DNA from: Meghimatium bilineatum
Taxonomy: Eukaryota; Mollusca; Gastropoda; Stylommatophora; Philomycidae
Direction of reading: 5' to 3'
Assembly: GCA_034231615.1 (NCBI GenBank)
Contig: CM067307.1
Span: 5,628,647-5,692,646 of the forward strand
DNA length: 64,000 nt
The notes below the pieces were generated by a model. It searched no databases. It saw only the letters and a program-made list of their open reading frames with translations, and had not been told where the DNA came from. The translations under genes and the position numbers were made by a program. This document shows positions 10,265 to 22,129 of this stretch, piece after piece. Position 1 is the stretch's first letter. Each line of letters starts with the position of its first letter.

Positions 10265-10580
10265 TATCACTAATAAAGAATGTCTTAGAAGGAAGGATGG
10301 ATGTGAACAAATGCTTTATGGATAATATAAGAAAAAGACAGTCAACATTTATTAGGTACATAATGAGAAGAGGAGGAATTGAGAATATATATAGTGACAA
10401 CAGGAAAGATAGTAGGGAAAAGATCAAGGGGAAGACCCAGAGAAAAGATATTGGACAGTTTGACTAAACGGCTTCGAATGACGACACCAACAGAGATGAT
10501 GACATATATGAGAGATCGATATACATGGAGAAATATGATCACCAACGCCATTCGGCACGGCACTTGATGATGATGATAAA
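10265..10580 (+). mobile_element. LINE 3' fragment: reverse transcriptase C-terminus with (TGA)n tail
   Basis: The decayed frame contains GRPREKILDSLTKRL and ends DRYTWRNMITNAIRHGT, then the stop and a tgatgatgatga tail. A GRPR.K..D.L block followed by RD...W..MI at the C-terminus is typical of non-LTR retrotransposon reverse transcriptases. There is a frameshift near 10430. A related copy lies at 18245-18535. Confidence 0.75.
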
Positions 10581-10624
10581 TTATCAAGATGTGTTTAATT
10601 TCTATACATTTTTTCGTCTGTATT

Positions 10625-10785
10625 CATTATAAAACTCCTGCACGTTATCAAGATGTAGTCCGGAGAAGAGAGTGAGTTGTGTCATGGTTCACAGCTTGCC
10701 TGCGATATCTGCCTCATTCAGTATGAAACATCCGACTTCAACATGAATCAGAGTGACTTTGATCATCAATGGAATGAGGCGGCCA
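10625..10785 (+). repeat. Dispersed repeat R1, copy
   Basis: atcaagatgtagtccggaga, cagcttgcctgcgatatctg and catccgacttcaacatg in the order of the R1 consensus. Confidence 0.65.
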
Positions 10786-11239
10786 GCACGTCCTAAAGCT
10801 TCATTAATCGTCTCCTTTGACTTTCCTGACAGGTAACAGTATCATGATTCTTTCCTGCCCTCTCTGGTCCGGTCAACATAAAGGGTCTATACATTGAATT
10901 TTTATACCTTTTATATCTATAAATTTCCACAAAAGAATGACACATTTGTTTAACTGTTGCTTTTTGTGTGTTTCTAACCCCATGGATTACGAGCAATGAG
11001 GCCCATGCGTTTTCAATGCCGGAGAAGGGCTATGGGGTCGTTAAACAACCAACACAACAACCACCTACGCATAATTAAAACTACAATTGTCATTCAATAA
11101 TTTTAAAGAAAAAACTAAAATCATGGTTAGCCACTTTCCACCTTAGAAGTTTTACCTGAAAAAAATTAACATTAAGTGGTGAAGTGGTGGCTGTTTATTT
11201 TTAAAAACATCTTTAAAATAAATTCGAATCTACAAGTCC

Positions 11240-11425
11240 TGATTAGATGACATGGTTTACAGTTTTACTGCTGTCTGCACCTTTCGACCGGACACATCCA
11301 ACTTCGGCATGACAGCCAACACCAACACATAACCTCCTCATTCGTCTCTTACAACTTACATGGAAGGTAAACAATATTCTTAGTCTTTGCTCCCATTTCG
11401 GATCCATGCAACACGGGCAAAAGAG
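11240..11425 (+). repeat. Dispersed repeat R1, copy
   Basis: Contains cggacacatccaacttcg, aacctcctcattcgtct and ctcccatttcggatcca, matching the right half of the 20505-20775 copy. Confidence 0.6.
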
Positions 11426-12084
11426 GCCAAATGTCAGTAAGAAGATACCAATACCAAATATGGAAATTATGACAAAAGTTAAACCTTCAATGTAAATATA
11501 GAAAAGAGATCTGTTTGAACGTATCATGAAGTCTTTTTGTTGTTTTTTTAAACCGAAGAGATTAGATTTTCTATAACATTCGTGTTAGTAGGTTGGTTAG
11601 TTAGTTGTCGGATCATTGTCACTGCAAACTGGACACGTCAATAGTTGCTCCGATCTCTCCCTGAGTGTATCTGCCATTACACTTCTGCTGACAGTACCGG
11701 TACTATGCTGGTTGACCATCATTCTTCTGCTCCATCCAAACTGTTCACTTCTAGCAACACCGCATTTCAAACCCTGATCTTTAATCCTGGCCATTGAAAA
11801 GGAATCATCATCCACGCCAGTTTCGCGTGCTATATCTCTTAAGAAGATTCATTCGTGTTTTTTTCTTAAACTGAAGAGATTTGACTTTCTATAACATTTG
11901 GGTTTATTTTTCTTAAACTGAAGAGATTTGACTTTCTATAACATTCTTGTTTTTATGGCAGTTGCTAGATTACTGGTTTATCCTCGTAAAGTAATGTGTT
12001 TCAGTTGAGAATATCAACACTTCAGCCGACCAAGTTGTTCAGATGTATACAAATTTCAGTTTGAGACACACGTTGAGAAGCTTC

Positions 12085-12130
12085 AGCACCATTCTTCTTA
12101 TGGTCCATGCCGTGTGGAGTTGGTTATTAA
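12085..12130 (-). mobile_element. Short LINE 3' end (same family as 18245-18535)
   Basis: cttcttatggtccatgccgt is the reverse complement of the 3' end seen at 18490-18520. Only the last few codons and the tail remain. Confidence 0.4.
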
Positions 12131-13077
12131 AAGAACTGTTCCGTCTCTGACGATGCAAGGCATAAAGATTATCTCCAGAGAACTCTCCTACCAATGACGC
12201 TGCAAGGTATAAAAGGGTATAAAGCGAAAAGAAATAATAAAAGAAAAGTAAGACATTTATTCATGGATTTCGGACACTCAGAATGTGACAGGTTCTGTGA
12301 CGGTAATATAGAGAGCGCGTCTATGACGACCAAAGTATCGCCGCAGACAGAAAAATTGCGCATCCGGACAGTTTATAAAGCAGTGACAAACCACTGAAAG
12401 TAAATACTGCTCACAAAATCTCTACAGCCAAAAAATGCGGGATAGGTGGATACGTCTTTACTAAGAGATGTAACCAGTATGTGCTGTGCCCCTTCCAGCA
12501 AACTGAACGTATCTTATGATAGAGCATGTTCGCAGTTGCTTATGCCAATGTTACGTAGTGTTACGTAGAAAGTATTGTTGCCTTTATGCATATTTTCAAG
12601 ACTACGCCAGGAACTGAACCACATCCATTTGTGAGCAAATAAATATCAATGACAGTGACCTTGGTGGACTTTGATCCAAAATCCTGCAGCATGGTATCCA
12701 CACAAAAGCCGTTGTTTGCTCAAAGCCAGTTGGTTATTTTTTCAACTTCACTCAACCGTGACAAATGGCGGCGCAACAGACTTGAAAGAATGAAGTTGAC
12801 AACCACAGATCAGAGACTGTCCCCTGGGTATGATGCTCTGAAAGGGGCATTTTGACGCGTCTTTCATCTTTTTATGGAAATCGTTGACAGCCCTCAGGTA
12901 GATTCCATTCATTTTTGATTGACGTGGTCTCCAGGTATCACAGTTTTATGAAGTTCGCACGTCAGCTCAGAATACATTAAAAAGTAAACTTGTAAATAAG
13001 GTGTGGTGGGGTGGGGGATTGGGGTAAATATTATAATAAACGATTTATTATAATAATTTTTTAAAATAATAAGCCAG

Positions 13078-13145
13078 CAAACGGGATTTGAATCTGGTCC
13101 GTTCAGATAACACATATTCGCCTCGTAACTTGAGTCACCACGTAT
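13078..13145 (-). mobile_element. tRNA-derived SINE head, family D, copy 3
   Basis: Minus strand cgtggtgactcaagttac (A box region), then ccagattcaaatcccgt (B box). Confidence 0.55.
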
Positions 13146-13784
13146 AGACACAACCCACCTACTTATATAGACTAAGCAACTAGCCTACCTGTACAGAATA
13201 GGCAACTCAGCTACCTGTACACACTAGGCAACCCACCTACATGTACAGACTAGGCAACCCAACTATCTGTACAGACTGCTGAGACAAGGAAACTGATGGT
13301 AGCAGAAGAATAATAGTGTCGTTTCACACGTCAGATTATATTTTGTGACTTTCAAACCAATGACCACTCCAGTAAATACAGACTACAACTTCAGTGTTTA
13401 CTAATCTCCACTACTCCACAAAGAAATATCACATTTTTACACTTTAGAACATACTATCACGGTCATCTAGACATATACAAGGACATATTATGGCATCACA
13501 AAAAGGGTCGGTTGTTACTAAAATAAATACACAGAATTTAACCTGCAGTAAATAAGAATCCATTCTCCAGAACAACAATGCGGGCTGGTCGCACGCAGTG
13601 TCACTCATCTTGGCTGAATGCCATTGCTGATTAGTGTCCTTGCGTGTACTTTGTGTCGCCAGCAAATCAAGAACACGGAATAAAGTAGGTTAAACAAAGA
13701 TATGTGACGCCACTCGAGATCGGCACGCATGACTATTCTGAAGGAGGGCTTGTTATACACGAGGTTACCTACCAAAACATATTT

Positions 13785-13930
13785 TGCCACCACACCCCTC
13801 CATCACTGACACCCTTTATACAGACACACCACAGATGACGAAAAACATGCACCTACCACCACCTGGTACAGAGAAAAACAAGTGAAATCTCGCTCGCAAT
13901 CCTGGTGATCGGATAATCTAATACACGATA
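13785..13930 (+). repeat. Dispersed repeat G, copy 1
   Basis: ccatcactgacaccctttat and catgcacctaccaccacctg are shared, in order, with 51940-52065. Confidence 0.65.
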
Positions 13931-14035
13931 TTCGTAAATTTTCAGCTATTCTCGTGAAAAATTATTCAAGTACTTTACATCCTGGCAACGCATCTGGACA
14001 ATCGACTCTCTTTGTACAGCCGTAAATCCATACCT

Positions 14036-14215
<180 letters not shown>

Positions 14216-14559
14216 ATGACCGTGGTATGATACACGGTGGAGGAATACTGCCCTAGGGCAGTGCCTGCAGTCCCCTCATGACTAGCAGTACCCTCGTGAA
14301 AGTCTGAATGTATCCTCCTTGGATAGATCGATGAGAACAATGTCTTGACAATTGATAGCAACATCGTATATCAATATATATGTATTTGCAAGTATTCATT
14401 CAGAATGCCTGCTCCCCAATTGTAGGACGTTCTGAACACAAGTTATTGTACAGCTCGCTAGTTACAAAAAATACAGACCCATTGTCGAATTCTCAATTCG
14501 TGTCGAGAATGATTAAAATGATCAATTGACAAAATGTCTTTCTAAAGCTCAGATAAACG

Positions 14560-14867
14560 TGTCTACATTTATTGATGTGCTCATTCATCTATTTATGAAT
14601 ATGTCTATTTATTAATTTATCAATGTTTCCAATACATCTATTTATTTAGGTGTACATTTATCTATTTATCGCTGTGGTCATATATCTACTTATCGACGGT
14701 ACCATATATCTTTTTATATGTGTTAATATATCTATTTATCGCTGTATCCATATTTCACTTTAGCGATGTATCATTACATCTATTTATCGATGTGTCATTA
14801 CATCTATTTATCGATGTATCATTACATCTATTTATCGATGTGTCACTACATATATATATACCGATGT
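14560..14867. repeat. Degenerate tandem array, about 24 bp, left part
   Basis: The unit resembles catctatttatcgatgtgtc plus atta. It becomes regular toward 14770-14850. It continues at 15208-15300 beyond an inserted LINE fragment. Confidence 0.85.
14856..14867. repeat. Target-site duplication, left (12 bp)
   Basis: atataccgatgt here is repeated exactly at 15208-15219, on either side of the LINE insertion. Confidence 0.75.
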
Positions 14868-15207
14868 TTCCTTGAAACATCTTAACATTGACGTAGGCGC
14901 TTGGGAGAGCCTCGCTCAGGATAGAACAGCATGGCGTTACAGCATTAGAACGGGAGCACTAGCGGCAGAAGAATTCAGACAAGAAACTGCAAGACAGAAG
15001 CGGACACGTAGAAAAGAAAAAACATCTCAACCTCACACAGATACCTTCTATTGTTGTCAATTCTGTAGAAGAACATTTTGTGCGCGCATTGGACTTGCTA
15101 GTCATTTAAAAACGCACTATTAACTTTATTATTTTATTATTTATTGTTATTATTATTATGGTTGAGTTTTTGGTCATCGTCGATCACGACGGACGAACAT
15201 CATCATC
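14868..15207 (+). mobile_element. 5'-truncated LINE insertion with intact target-site duplication
   Basis: The insertion is 340 bp and opens in frame (SLKHLNID) as the extreme C-terminus of a non-LTR reverse transcriptase protein, running to a stop at 15121-15123. A CCHH-type zinc-finger-like end is visible (FYCCQFCRRTF ... IGLASHLKTH). Then follow an AT-rich 3' UTR, the block ggtcatcgtcgatcacgacg and a catcatcat tail. The same 3' block ends the copy at 53005-53400. The open, undamaged frame and clean duplication suggest a fairly young insertion. Confidence 0.85.
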
Positions 15208-15310
15208 ATATACCGATGTGTCATGACATCTATTTATCGATGTGCCATTACATCTATTTATCGATGTGCCATTACATATATTTATCGATGCATCCTTATA
15301 TTTGCCTAAG
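15208..15310. repeat. Degenerate tandem array, about 24 bp, right part
   Basis: Continuation of the array at 14560. The first 12 bp are the right copy of the target-site duplication. Confidence 0.85.
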
Positions 15311-15974
15311 CCGTACCTACGTGCATCCATACATAGTTTCATTCAGTTTATTCCTCCTTTCATCTATCAATCAATCTACTAATTCTTTTTTTTTTACATT
15401 TTAGCATCAGTAATTTGCAATCCCGCTTTCTTCTCTCTCTTGTTTCTCTCTTTATCTCTCTCTATTTCTCTCTCCTCCTATTCATCTGCTTATCCCGCTT
15501 ACATATTATCTATAAATCTGTCAGTTCAAACTATACTCAGCGCCATCATGTTCAACCTCAAACTATACAACCGTCTCCTCAACTGTATCCTCTACCATCT
15601 AACCAATGAATAATACAGTACGCTCATACGGAGTCCCTCTGAGCAAGCGGCACTTCCTGACTGCCTCATCAATTATAGACTAACTTAGCGCGACATGGAT
15701 GATGACCAATAGCTCACAGAACAGGCATGAAGGACAAAGAAAGCAACTTGTTCTGCAAATCCCACACCTTTCTCTTGTTAATGAGGTAGGAATTCATAAT
15801 GTAATAACTGAAATGCAGTAGTTCAATAGTAACAATGAAATAACGAATATATAATTTACAGACAAAACAAGAATCCAGATGGCAGGTACAAAGGTTGATG
15901 TAAATACATATAATATTATAATTGAAAACAGTCAGCGAAACCTGGATCTGATGAAGCAATAGATTCACATTGAC

Positions 15975-16255
15975 ACTTCACTTTTAATGAATTTTAAATT
16001 TAAAAAAATATTTGTGGAATGAATCACATAAAATATTTTTGAAATGAATCACATAAAATATTTGTGGAATGAATCACATAAAACATTTGTGGAATGAATC
16101 ACATAAAATATTTGTGGAATGAATCACATAAAATATTTGTGGAATGAATCACATAAAATATTTGTGGAATGAATCACATAAAATATTTGTGGAATGAATC
16201 ACATAAAATATTTGTGGAATGAATCACATAAAATATTTGTGGAATAAAATATTTT
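15975..16255. repeat. Tandem array, 25 bp x 10-11
   Basis: The unit begins ataaaatatttgtggaatga and ends atcac. Copies are nearly identical, which points to recent expansion. Confidence 0.93.
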
Positions 16256-16354
16256 TCATGAAATATTTTCACAAATAAATGACAAGAAACATTGCTATAT
16301 CCCTTGCCCATTTAGGACGTATCCATCAAACCATCATTTTTTGACTGTATTTAT

Positions 16355-16490
16355 TTTATAGGCATTATAATACATTCAGTAGTTTGCCATTGCTTATGAC
16401 AATTCCCTTGGGACGGGATTAGAACTCAGTACCTTCATCGTTACAGACGTGTTCTGTACCTCTCTCCGCCACAGAGCCGGACTAATAATA
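16355..16490 (+). mobile_element. SINE-A copy, 5' truncated
   Basis: ttcagtagtttgccattgct, then gacgggattagaactcagta and a cagacgtgttctgtacc segment, as in the fuller copy at 36998-37197. Confidence 0.6.
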
Positions 16491-16499
16491 CGAGTAGTA

Positions 16500-16690
16500 A
16501 TACTATTAATACTAAAACCATAACCCGTTAAGGTCGTACGGGTGGCACATTGCGACATTTGGTACAGGCGGATCTTCAGGCATCTCTAGCCTCTACTATG
16601 TTGATGCGTTTGGAAACTTCACGCCCTGTCGATTCCTTGATAATATCGAGTCACATCTTATTCTGTCCACTTCATTCTCTTGTACCCTTC
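16500..16690 (-). mobile_element. Decayed LINE 3' end (family of 17935-18235)
   Basis: ccataacccgttaaggtcgt and cgccctgtcgattccttgat follow the order of the better copies at 17935 and 59922, but with many changes. Confidence 0.55.
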
Positions 16691-16997
16691 AACGTACCTT
16701 GAAGAACATTTTTGTTTACGATCGAGGTATGTCTCACCTGAAGCCGAACTTGGAAGATGTAGAAATCAAGTCAAAACAACAGATTAACCATCACTCTCTC
16801 CCCTTACACAAGACGTATGTACGATCCTAACCATCCGTCTAAGACGTACCTACGACTCCCACACACCTGTATAAGACATCTCTGTTATTCTTTCATGTTA
16901 ACAGACATTCCGTCATGTTGGAGTCGGCGTATATACAGTACAAAGTAACGCACGATTGAGAAACGATCCTTCGTGGCAGGGTGGTCATCAGATCTCA

Positions 16998-17003
16998 TAT
17001 AAT

Positions 17004-17044
<41 letters not shown>

Positions 17045-17085
17045 CAATAGCCATATAGCAATATAGCAATAGCAATATAGCAATA
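16998..17085. repeat. (TA)n followed by gcaatatagcaata repeats
   Basis: About 23 TA units to 17042, then short tandem agcaatatagcaat copies. Confidence 0.92.
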
Positions 17086-17164
17086 TTTTTAAATTTTGGT
17101 CCTCTATTTCTCACTTAGACTAAACTTAACTGGTGTATACAAACAGTTTGTTAAACGTTTGTCA

Positions 17165-17580
17165 GATCCACTCCTTTCCCATTGTGAACAAAACTGTCAT
17201 ACTTTTGTCAAACCTACTCTTTTCCCCATTGTTAACAACACTGTCAAACTTTTGTCAAACCTACTCCTTTCCCCATTGTCACAACACTGTCAAACTTTTG
17301 TCAAACCTACTCTTTCCCCATTGTCAACGACACTGTCGAACTTTTGTCAAACCTACTCCTTTCCCCATTGTCACAACACTGTCAAACTTTTGTCAAACCT
17401 ACTCCTTTCCCCATTGTTAACAACACTGTCAAACTTTTGTCAAACCTACTCCTTTCCCCATTGTCACAACACTGTCAAACTTTTGTCAAACCTACTCCTT
17501 TCCCCATTGTCAACGACACTGTCAAACTTTTGGCAAACCTACTCCTTTCCCCATTGTCAACGACACTGTCAAACACACGC
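17165..17580. repeat. Tandem array, 46-49 bp x 8-9
   Basis: The unit begins tcctttccccattgtcacaa and ends gtcaaacctac, with gttaac, caacga and cac length variants. It makes overlapping open frames in all three plus-strand phases. Confidence 0.92.
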
Positions 17581-17744
17581 CTCATAAAATTATTGATGTC
17601 TGTTATGAAACGCCCATAAGAGGCTTTAATTTCATGAAGTGGATGAACAACATGTCATCATCATTTGATGAACCAACAATCGCGTCAAAGTGAACCAGAG
17701 GCCAGGATGAAATCTAATATGTCAGAAAAAAAGGCATAGATGTC

Positions 17745-17825
17745 GCAGGTAGTCTGTAAACTACACACAAACGCATTCTGTTCTACGGACTATATCCGGA
17801 TAATCTGACTGAGTTTGAGAACGAA
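17745..17825 (-). repeat. Dispersed repeat R1, inverted partial copy
   Basis: Reverse complement of the R1 left half: tcgcaggtagtctgtaaac, then ttctacggactatatccgg and gagtttgagaacgaa. Confidence 0.5.
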
Positions 17826-17934
17826 AGCAGAAGAAGAATATCACAAGCAAGACGCAATCATCATCCGTAGAGATGGCGTCGATTCGTCTCGCAACGTCAG
17901 ACAAAACATTTACTTACTCAGCCACGAAACATTC

Positions 17935-18235
17935 CTATAACAATATCAATCAATCAATCAATAAACCCACAACCCTTCAGGGTCGTAGGTGTATCACATT
18001 TGATGCTTCAGCACACAGAGTCCTCCAGCGAATTCTATCCTCAGCGATGCGGATGAGTGTGGAAATATCTAGCCCTGTCCATTCCTTGATGTTGTCTGTC
18101 CATATCTTTATTTGTCCTCCTCTGCTTCTTCCACCCTGGACAGTTCCCTGCAGTATTGTTTTTGACAAGGAATCGTGCCTTCATACATGTCCGAACCATG
18201 CTAGTTTTCGTCGTTTCACTATTGAAAGCAATGTA
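17935..18235 (-). mobile_element. LINE 3' fragment with (ATTG)n tail, copy 1
   Basis: The minus-strand frame begins near RRKLAWFGHV, continues QGTVQGGRSRGGQ, WTDNIKEWTG and EDRIRWRTLCAEASNV, then stops, followed by a (ATTGATTG) tail at 17955-17938. The KLAWFGHV...GR.RGGQ...W.DNI.EWTG...DR..WR pattern is the usual C-terminus of one non-LTR reverse transcriptase group. It is about 90% similar by eye to 59922-60200. Confidence 0.8.
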
Positions 18236-18244
18236 TAACAATAT

Positions 18245-18535
18245 GCATGCAAACAATCCACATGAAGAGGTTATCGAAAACTAGAGATGATTGCCTGCAT
18301 CAGAAAGAGATTTTCTGAACACAAGATTAGAAGAGGAAAGATGAAACATATTGTAACAACAGGCAAGGGCAGGTTGAAGAGCACGTTAGAAGATGCTTGA
18401 AAACCTAGAATTGTGGCATGGGATAACATGTGTATCAGAAATGATTGACAGAACACGAGATAGAGGAATGTGAAAAGACATCATAACTAACACAACACGG
18501 CATGGACCATGAGATGAAGAAGAAGAAGAAAATGT
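18245..18535 (+). mobile_element. LINE 3' fragment with (GAA)n tail
   Basis: Decayed: KMKHIVTTGK, then several stops, then TQHGMDHEM and an aagaagaagaag tail. It belongs to the same family as 10265-10580 (VTTGK... W..M... RHG). Confidence 0.6.
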
Positions 18536-18629
18536 CCACACTCAATTTTAGAAGTCGGAAGTGGTAGTTAGTTTATCGAAAGTTTCACGGAGAATTAAAA
18601 CAGTGTCTGATCAGTGAACTAAAATATAA

Positions 18630-19325
18630 TAATATTTAGTATCATTAACGCAATCAAATAATGTTTAGTACCATTAACGTAATCAAATAATGTTTAGTAT
18701 CATTAACGCAATCAAATAATGTTTAGTACCATTAACGCAATCAAATAATGTTTAGTATCATTAACGCAATCAAATAATGTTTAGTATCATTAACGCAATC
18801 AAATAATGTTTAGTACCATTAACGCAATCAAATAATGTTTAGTATCATTAACGCAATCAAATAATGTTTAGTACCATTAACGCAATCAAATAATGTTTAG
18901 TATCATTAACGCAATCAAATAATGTTTAGTATCATTAACGCAATCAAATAATGTTTAGTACCATTAACGCAATCAAATAATGTTTAGTACCATTAACGCA
19001 ATCAAATAATGTTTAGTATCATTAACGCAATCAAATAATGTTTAGTACCATTAACGCAATCAAATAATGTTTAGTATCATTAACGCAATCAAATAATGTT
19101 TAGTATCATTAACGCAATCAAATAATGTTGAGTATCATTAACGCAATCAAATAATGTTTAGTATCATTAACGCAATCAAATAATGTTTAGTATCATTAAC
19201 GCAATCAAATAATGTTTAGTATCATTAACGCAATCAAATAATGTTTAGTATCATTAACGCAATCAAATAATGTTGAGTATCATTAACGCAATCAAATAAT
19301 GTTTTTAGATCATTAACGCAATAAA
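18630..19325. repeat. Tandem array, 29 bp x 24
   Basis: The unit begins aatcaaataatgtttagtat and ends cattaacgc. Two versions (agtatcat and agtaccat) are interleaved in the first two thirds; only agtatcat occurs in the last third, twice with a ttgagt change. Confidence 0.96.
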
Positions 19326-20059
19326 ACCGCGACACAATTCATCTCTATTCACTTGCTTACATCCATCTACAAATTTATCGTCCTGCTACAAAAGATATCC
19401 ATTGGGATTTTGAGAACTGACTCCTAAAAAAAAAACCAAAGAAATCCGCGCTTCGCAAAAAACGTAGTGAAGGAAATAAACAGGGATCATAAATATTAAC
19501 TTTGAAAAAAAAATGAATTGATGGAAGGTGATGCACATAAATTTTATAAAACAGAAACGACAATAGCAGCTGTAAACAATGAGTCGACAGAAATTACACG
19601 CAATCAGCTTTTATAAATATTTCATCCTTTACCCGATCTCTCAAAACAGAAACAATACAAACAAGAAGAATGCCGCTTTAATCGTGGACATATTAAAAAT
19701 AGTGTTTACAGATACAGTCGTCAGATCATGTAACATTCATGAGATGGAACTACTAGGAGTTGTAACAAACTGATAGAAATATTACAGAGCGTATGCTGCG
19801 AATTCGCTAAAAATCCATGCACATAACCAGTCTATGTCAGTAATGGGTTTGACGTATTGTTCTGAGATGTGTTAAATATTTATTGGTTAATGTTTACATG
19901 AATTGCTATTACAGGAACAAGCTCTTCAGTGAGGAATGGCGTAAATAATTTTACGATAGAAAGGTACAGATAAAATACTGAACAGTCGACGAAAGCTTTT
20001 CTAAAAAACCGCCGGTCAGATCTGTTAAGCCATTGCTGCAAGTAAAAAGGCGACACTAC

Positions 20060-20155
20060 ATATTTTCGTTTTCTAAACTACATCCTGCTGGAATATGACC
20101 ACTCTTCTGCTACAAGAGGGAGTTTGTCAGGGTGTGAGAACGAACGAAAAACTGA
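20060..20155 (-). repeat. Dispersed repeat R1/R2, inverted partial copy
   Basis: aaactacatcctgctggaat, then ctgctacaagagggagtttg and gagaacgaacg, the reverse complement of the R2 left half. Confidence 0.45.
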
Positions 20156-20179
20156 TAAAAGCACGAAAAAAGATACGTA

Positions 20180-20500
20180 CCAATAAAAAGTAAATGTTAT
20201 ATGATACTCAAGTGCCAATATACGGATGTGAAGCATGGACATTAAATAAATAAAATAGTAATGAAGAGAATCACTGCTTTTGAAATGAGATGCTACAGAA
20301 GAATTTTACGTATTACCATAGACAGCTACAAACACAAATCAAGAAGTGTTAAGATCAATAAATGTCGATGAGGGCTGGCTCCTTAACAACATCATAACAA
20401 GAAAGCTGAATTTTGTTGATCATTTAAAGAGACATCACAGCATGGAAAGATTAATAGCTGAAGGCAGAGATAGCGAAAACATTATATTTAATATCTTCTT
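20180..20500 (+). mobile_element. Decayed LINE reverse transcriptase fragment
   Basis: Across three phases: VPIYGCEAWTLNK, EMRCYRRILRI, VDEGWLLNNI and RKLNFVDHLKRH. The YGCE.W and RR(I/L)LRI blocks are the thumb-side landmarks of non-LTR reverse transcriptases. There are multiple stops and frameshifts. Confidence 0.7.
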
Positions 20501-20504
20501 CTGC

Positions 20505-20775
20505 GTTCGTTCTTAAACTCCTGCAGATTAGCAGGATGTAGTCCTGAGAACGGAATGCGTTGTGTCATGATTTACAGCATTGCTGCGATATCTGCGCCTT
20601 TCGGCCTGACACATCCGACTTCAGCATGGCTTTGGGTCACTGACCCTATATGGAATGGGACAGCCACCTCCATACCATAACCTCCTTAGTCGCCTTTTAC
20701 GACATGCCTGGAAGAAAAACAGTGTTGATATTCTATGCTCCCCTTTCGGACCCAGCAACACACAGGCGATATTTA
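20505..20775 (+). repeat. Dispersed repeat R1, fullest copy
   Basis: ctcctgcagattagcaggat, then gatatctgcgcctttcggcc, acacatccgacttcagcatg, cctccttagtcgccttttac and ctcccctttcggacccagca. No open frame. About ten other partial copies lie in the window. Confidence 0.75.
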
Positions 20776-20814
20776 ATATGAGGGCTTACAACACTGAATA
20801 TTCCACATTATTTC

Positions 20815-20965
20815 TTCTTCGACGTTACTTATCAAACTCCCGCTGGACCTCTCTTGCAACATGACAACTGTTCTACTAAATTTCCAGCAGGCTGCAGTCC
20901 AGAAAATGGAAACCGTGTTTTGTCGCAGATTTACTTGCGCCAATGATTCGATGCATCCGTTATCG
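20815..20965 (+). repeat. Dispersed repeat R2, copy
   Basis: caactgttctactaaatttc, then cagcaggctgcagtccagaa and atgcatccgttatcggtgg. Confidence 0.65.
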
Positions 20966-21430
20966 GTGGAGTAAACATTTAGTATAAGAAAATATGAAAC
21001 GGTAATATAATGCAATAAAATACAACACAGAGGAATAGAAAGTACAGGAAACGTTAAAACGCGTAGAGAAACAAGACACAGAAGATAATGCAAGATAGAA
21101 CAAGGCGATGTCATCGTATAATGTTCTCCCACACCAGATAACAGGTTCGACCATCGTCCAGATGTCACTGTGTACACGAAACATGACAGAACCGAACTTT
21201 CCCGAGATTTGTCGAGTCACATCTCGATTTCAGAGACGTGAGACTACAAGCTGGACACGGCTCACAATGTCCACCGAGATTTGACAGCTAGAACAGTCGA
21301 GATTCAAGGAATTGCACAGCTGCATTAAGTAGTCCATCGCTACTGTGTCATGATACGCCCATCTGGTGCATCAAATAGCTTTAGGTAAAATTCGGTTTTC
21401 AGAAAACTTCCAAAGCCAACAAAGAATAAA

Positions 21431-21640
21431 TTGTTAGCATATCCTACTCAGTACGTAGCCATCAACCCACCAGTTTTTCATTGTAGTGACTTTATAGGAA
21501 ATATAAATACTTCAGTAGTTTTCCGTTCCTTTATGATAAAAGAGTTGTACAAATTACCTGCAGCAGGGGCATCAAGAATGGAACAAATAATTGACCCCCA
21601 TTTGGTCGGGATTCGAAAAGGAAGCAAAGAATGGCGAGAC
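21431..21640 (+). mobile_element. SINE-A copy
   Basis: agcatatcctactcagtacg, then gtagccatcaacccacc and aatataaatacttcagtag align with the copy at 36998-37197; the right end diverges. Confidence 0.6.
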
Positions 21641-21884
21641 TGTTACCTGTCATGCATATCGTAAGAGACGAATTAGGACGTTTGCGGGATATAGTTGTCT
21701 GTCTCATTCTACATAAGACCACAGTGACCAAAATAAAAGTAAAACAAATAACCTGTCAGGATAATGGAGGTGTCCCACTGGAGAGATCAACAGAAAAATG
21801 CCTCCAGACACCTCTTATCATTTCAGAGAAATATAGAGTATAGAGACATTGGTATATAAACTAAGTTCATGTCACATGTACCAG

Positions 21885-21995
21885 GTCAAATGGTACAAGT
21901 AACACACATGACTCGCAAACCATGACACAGTGAATTATGTGCCCTGGACTGCATCCTGCTAATCTGTGGAACCTTGAGAACAGGCGCAGGCGAAA
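21885..21995 (-). repeat. Dispersed repeat R1, inverted copy
   Basis: gcaaaccatgacacagtgaa, then ggactgcatcctgctaatct and ttgagaacaggcg: the reverse complement of the R1 left half. Confidence 0.6.
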
Positions 21996-22129
21996 ATGAA
22001 TAACTGAAAAGACAAAGGATGATAGGAAGTTCTGGAGAAGAAAAGAAATGTCAGGCACGTATTGATGTAGATATAGAAATATAGTCTTCGTAATGACCTG
22101 ACGACTAACTGACTAACTGTACACTATTT

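Noticed and set aside
11243..11527. 94-aa minus-strand frame with a hydrophobic segment
   Set aside because: Its C-terminal half is the reverse strand of repeat R1, so the frame is a composite.
17096..17619. Three overlapping frames of 91-163 aa
   Set aside because: All three phases are open across the 46-49 bp array, so none is selected as coding.
18630..19325. CRISPR-like array of 29-bp direct repeats
   Set aside because: The units are contiguous with no spacers and lie in an animal intron; it is a minisatellite.
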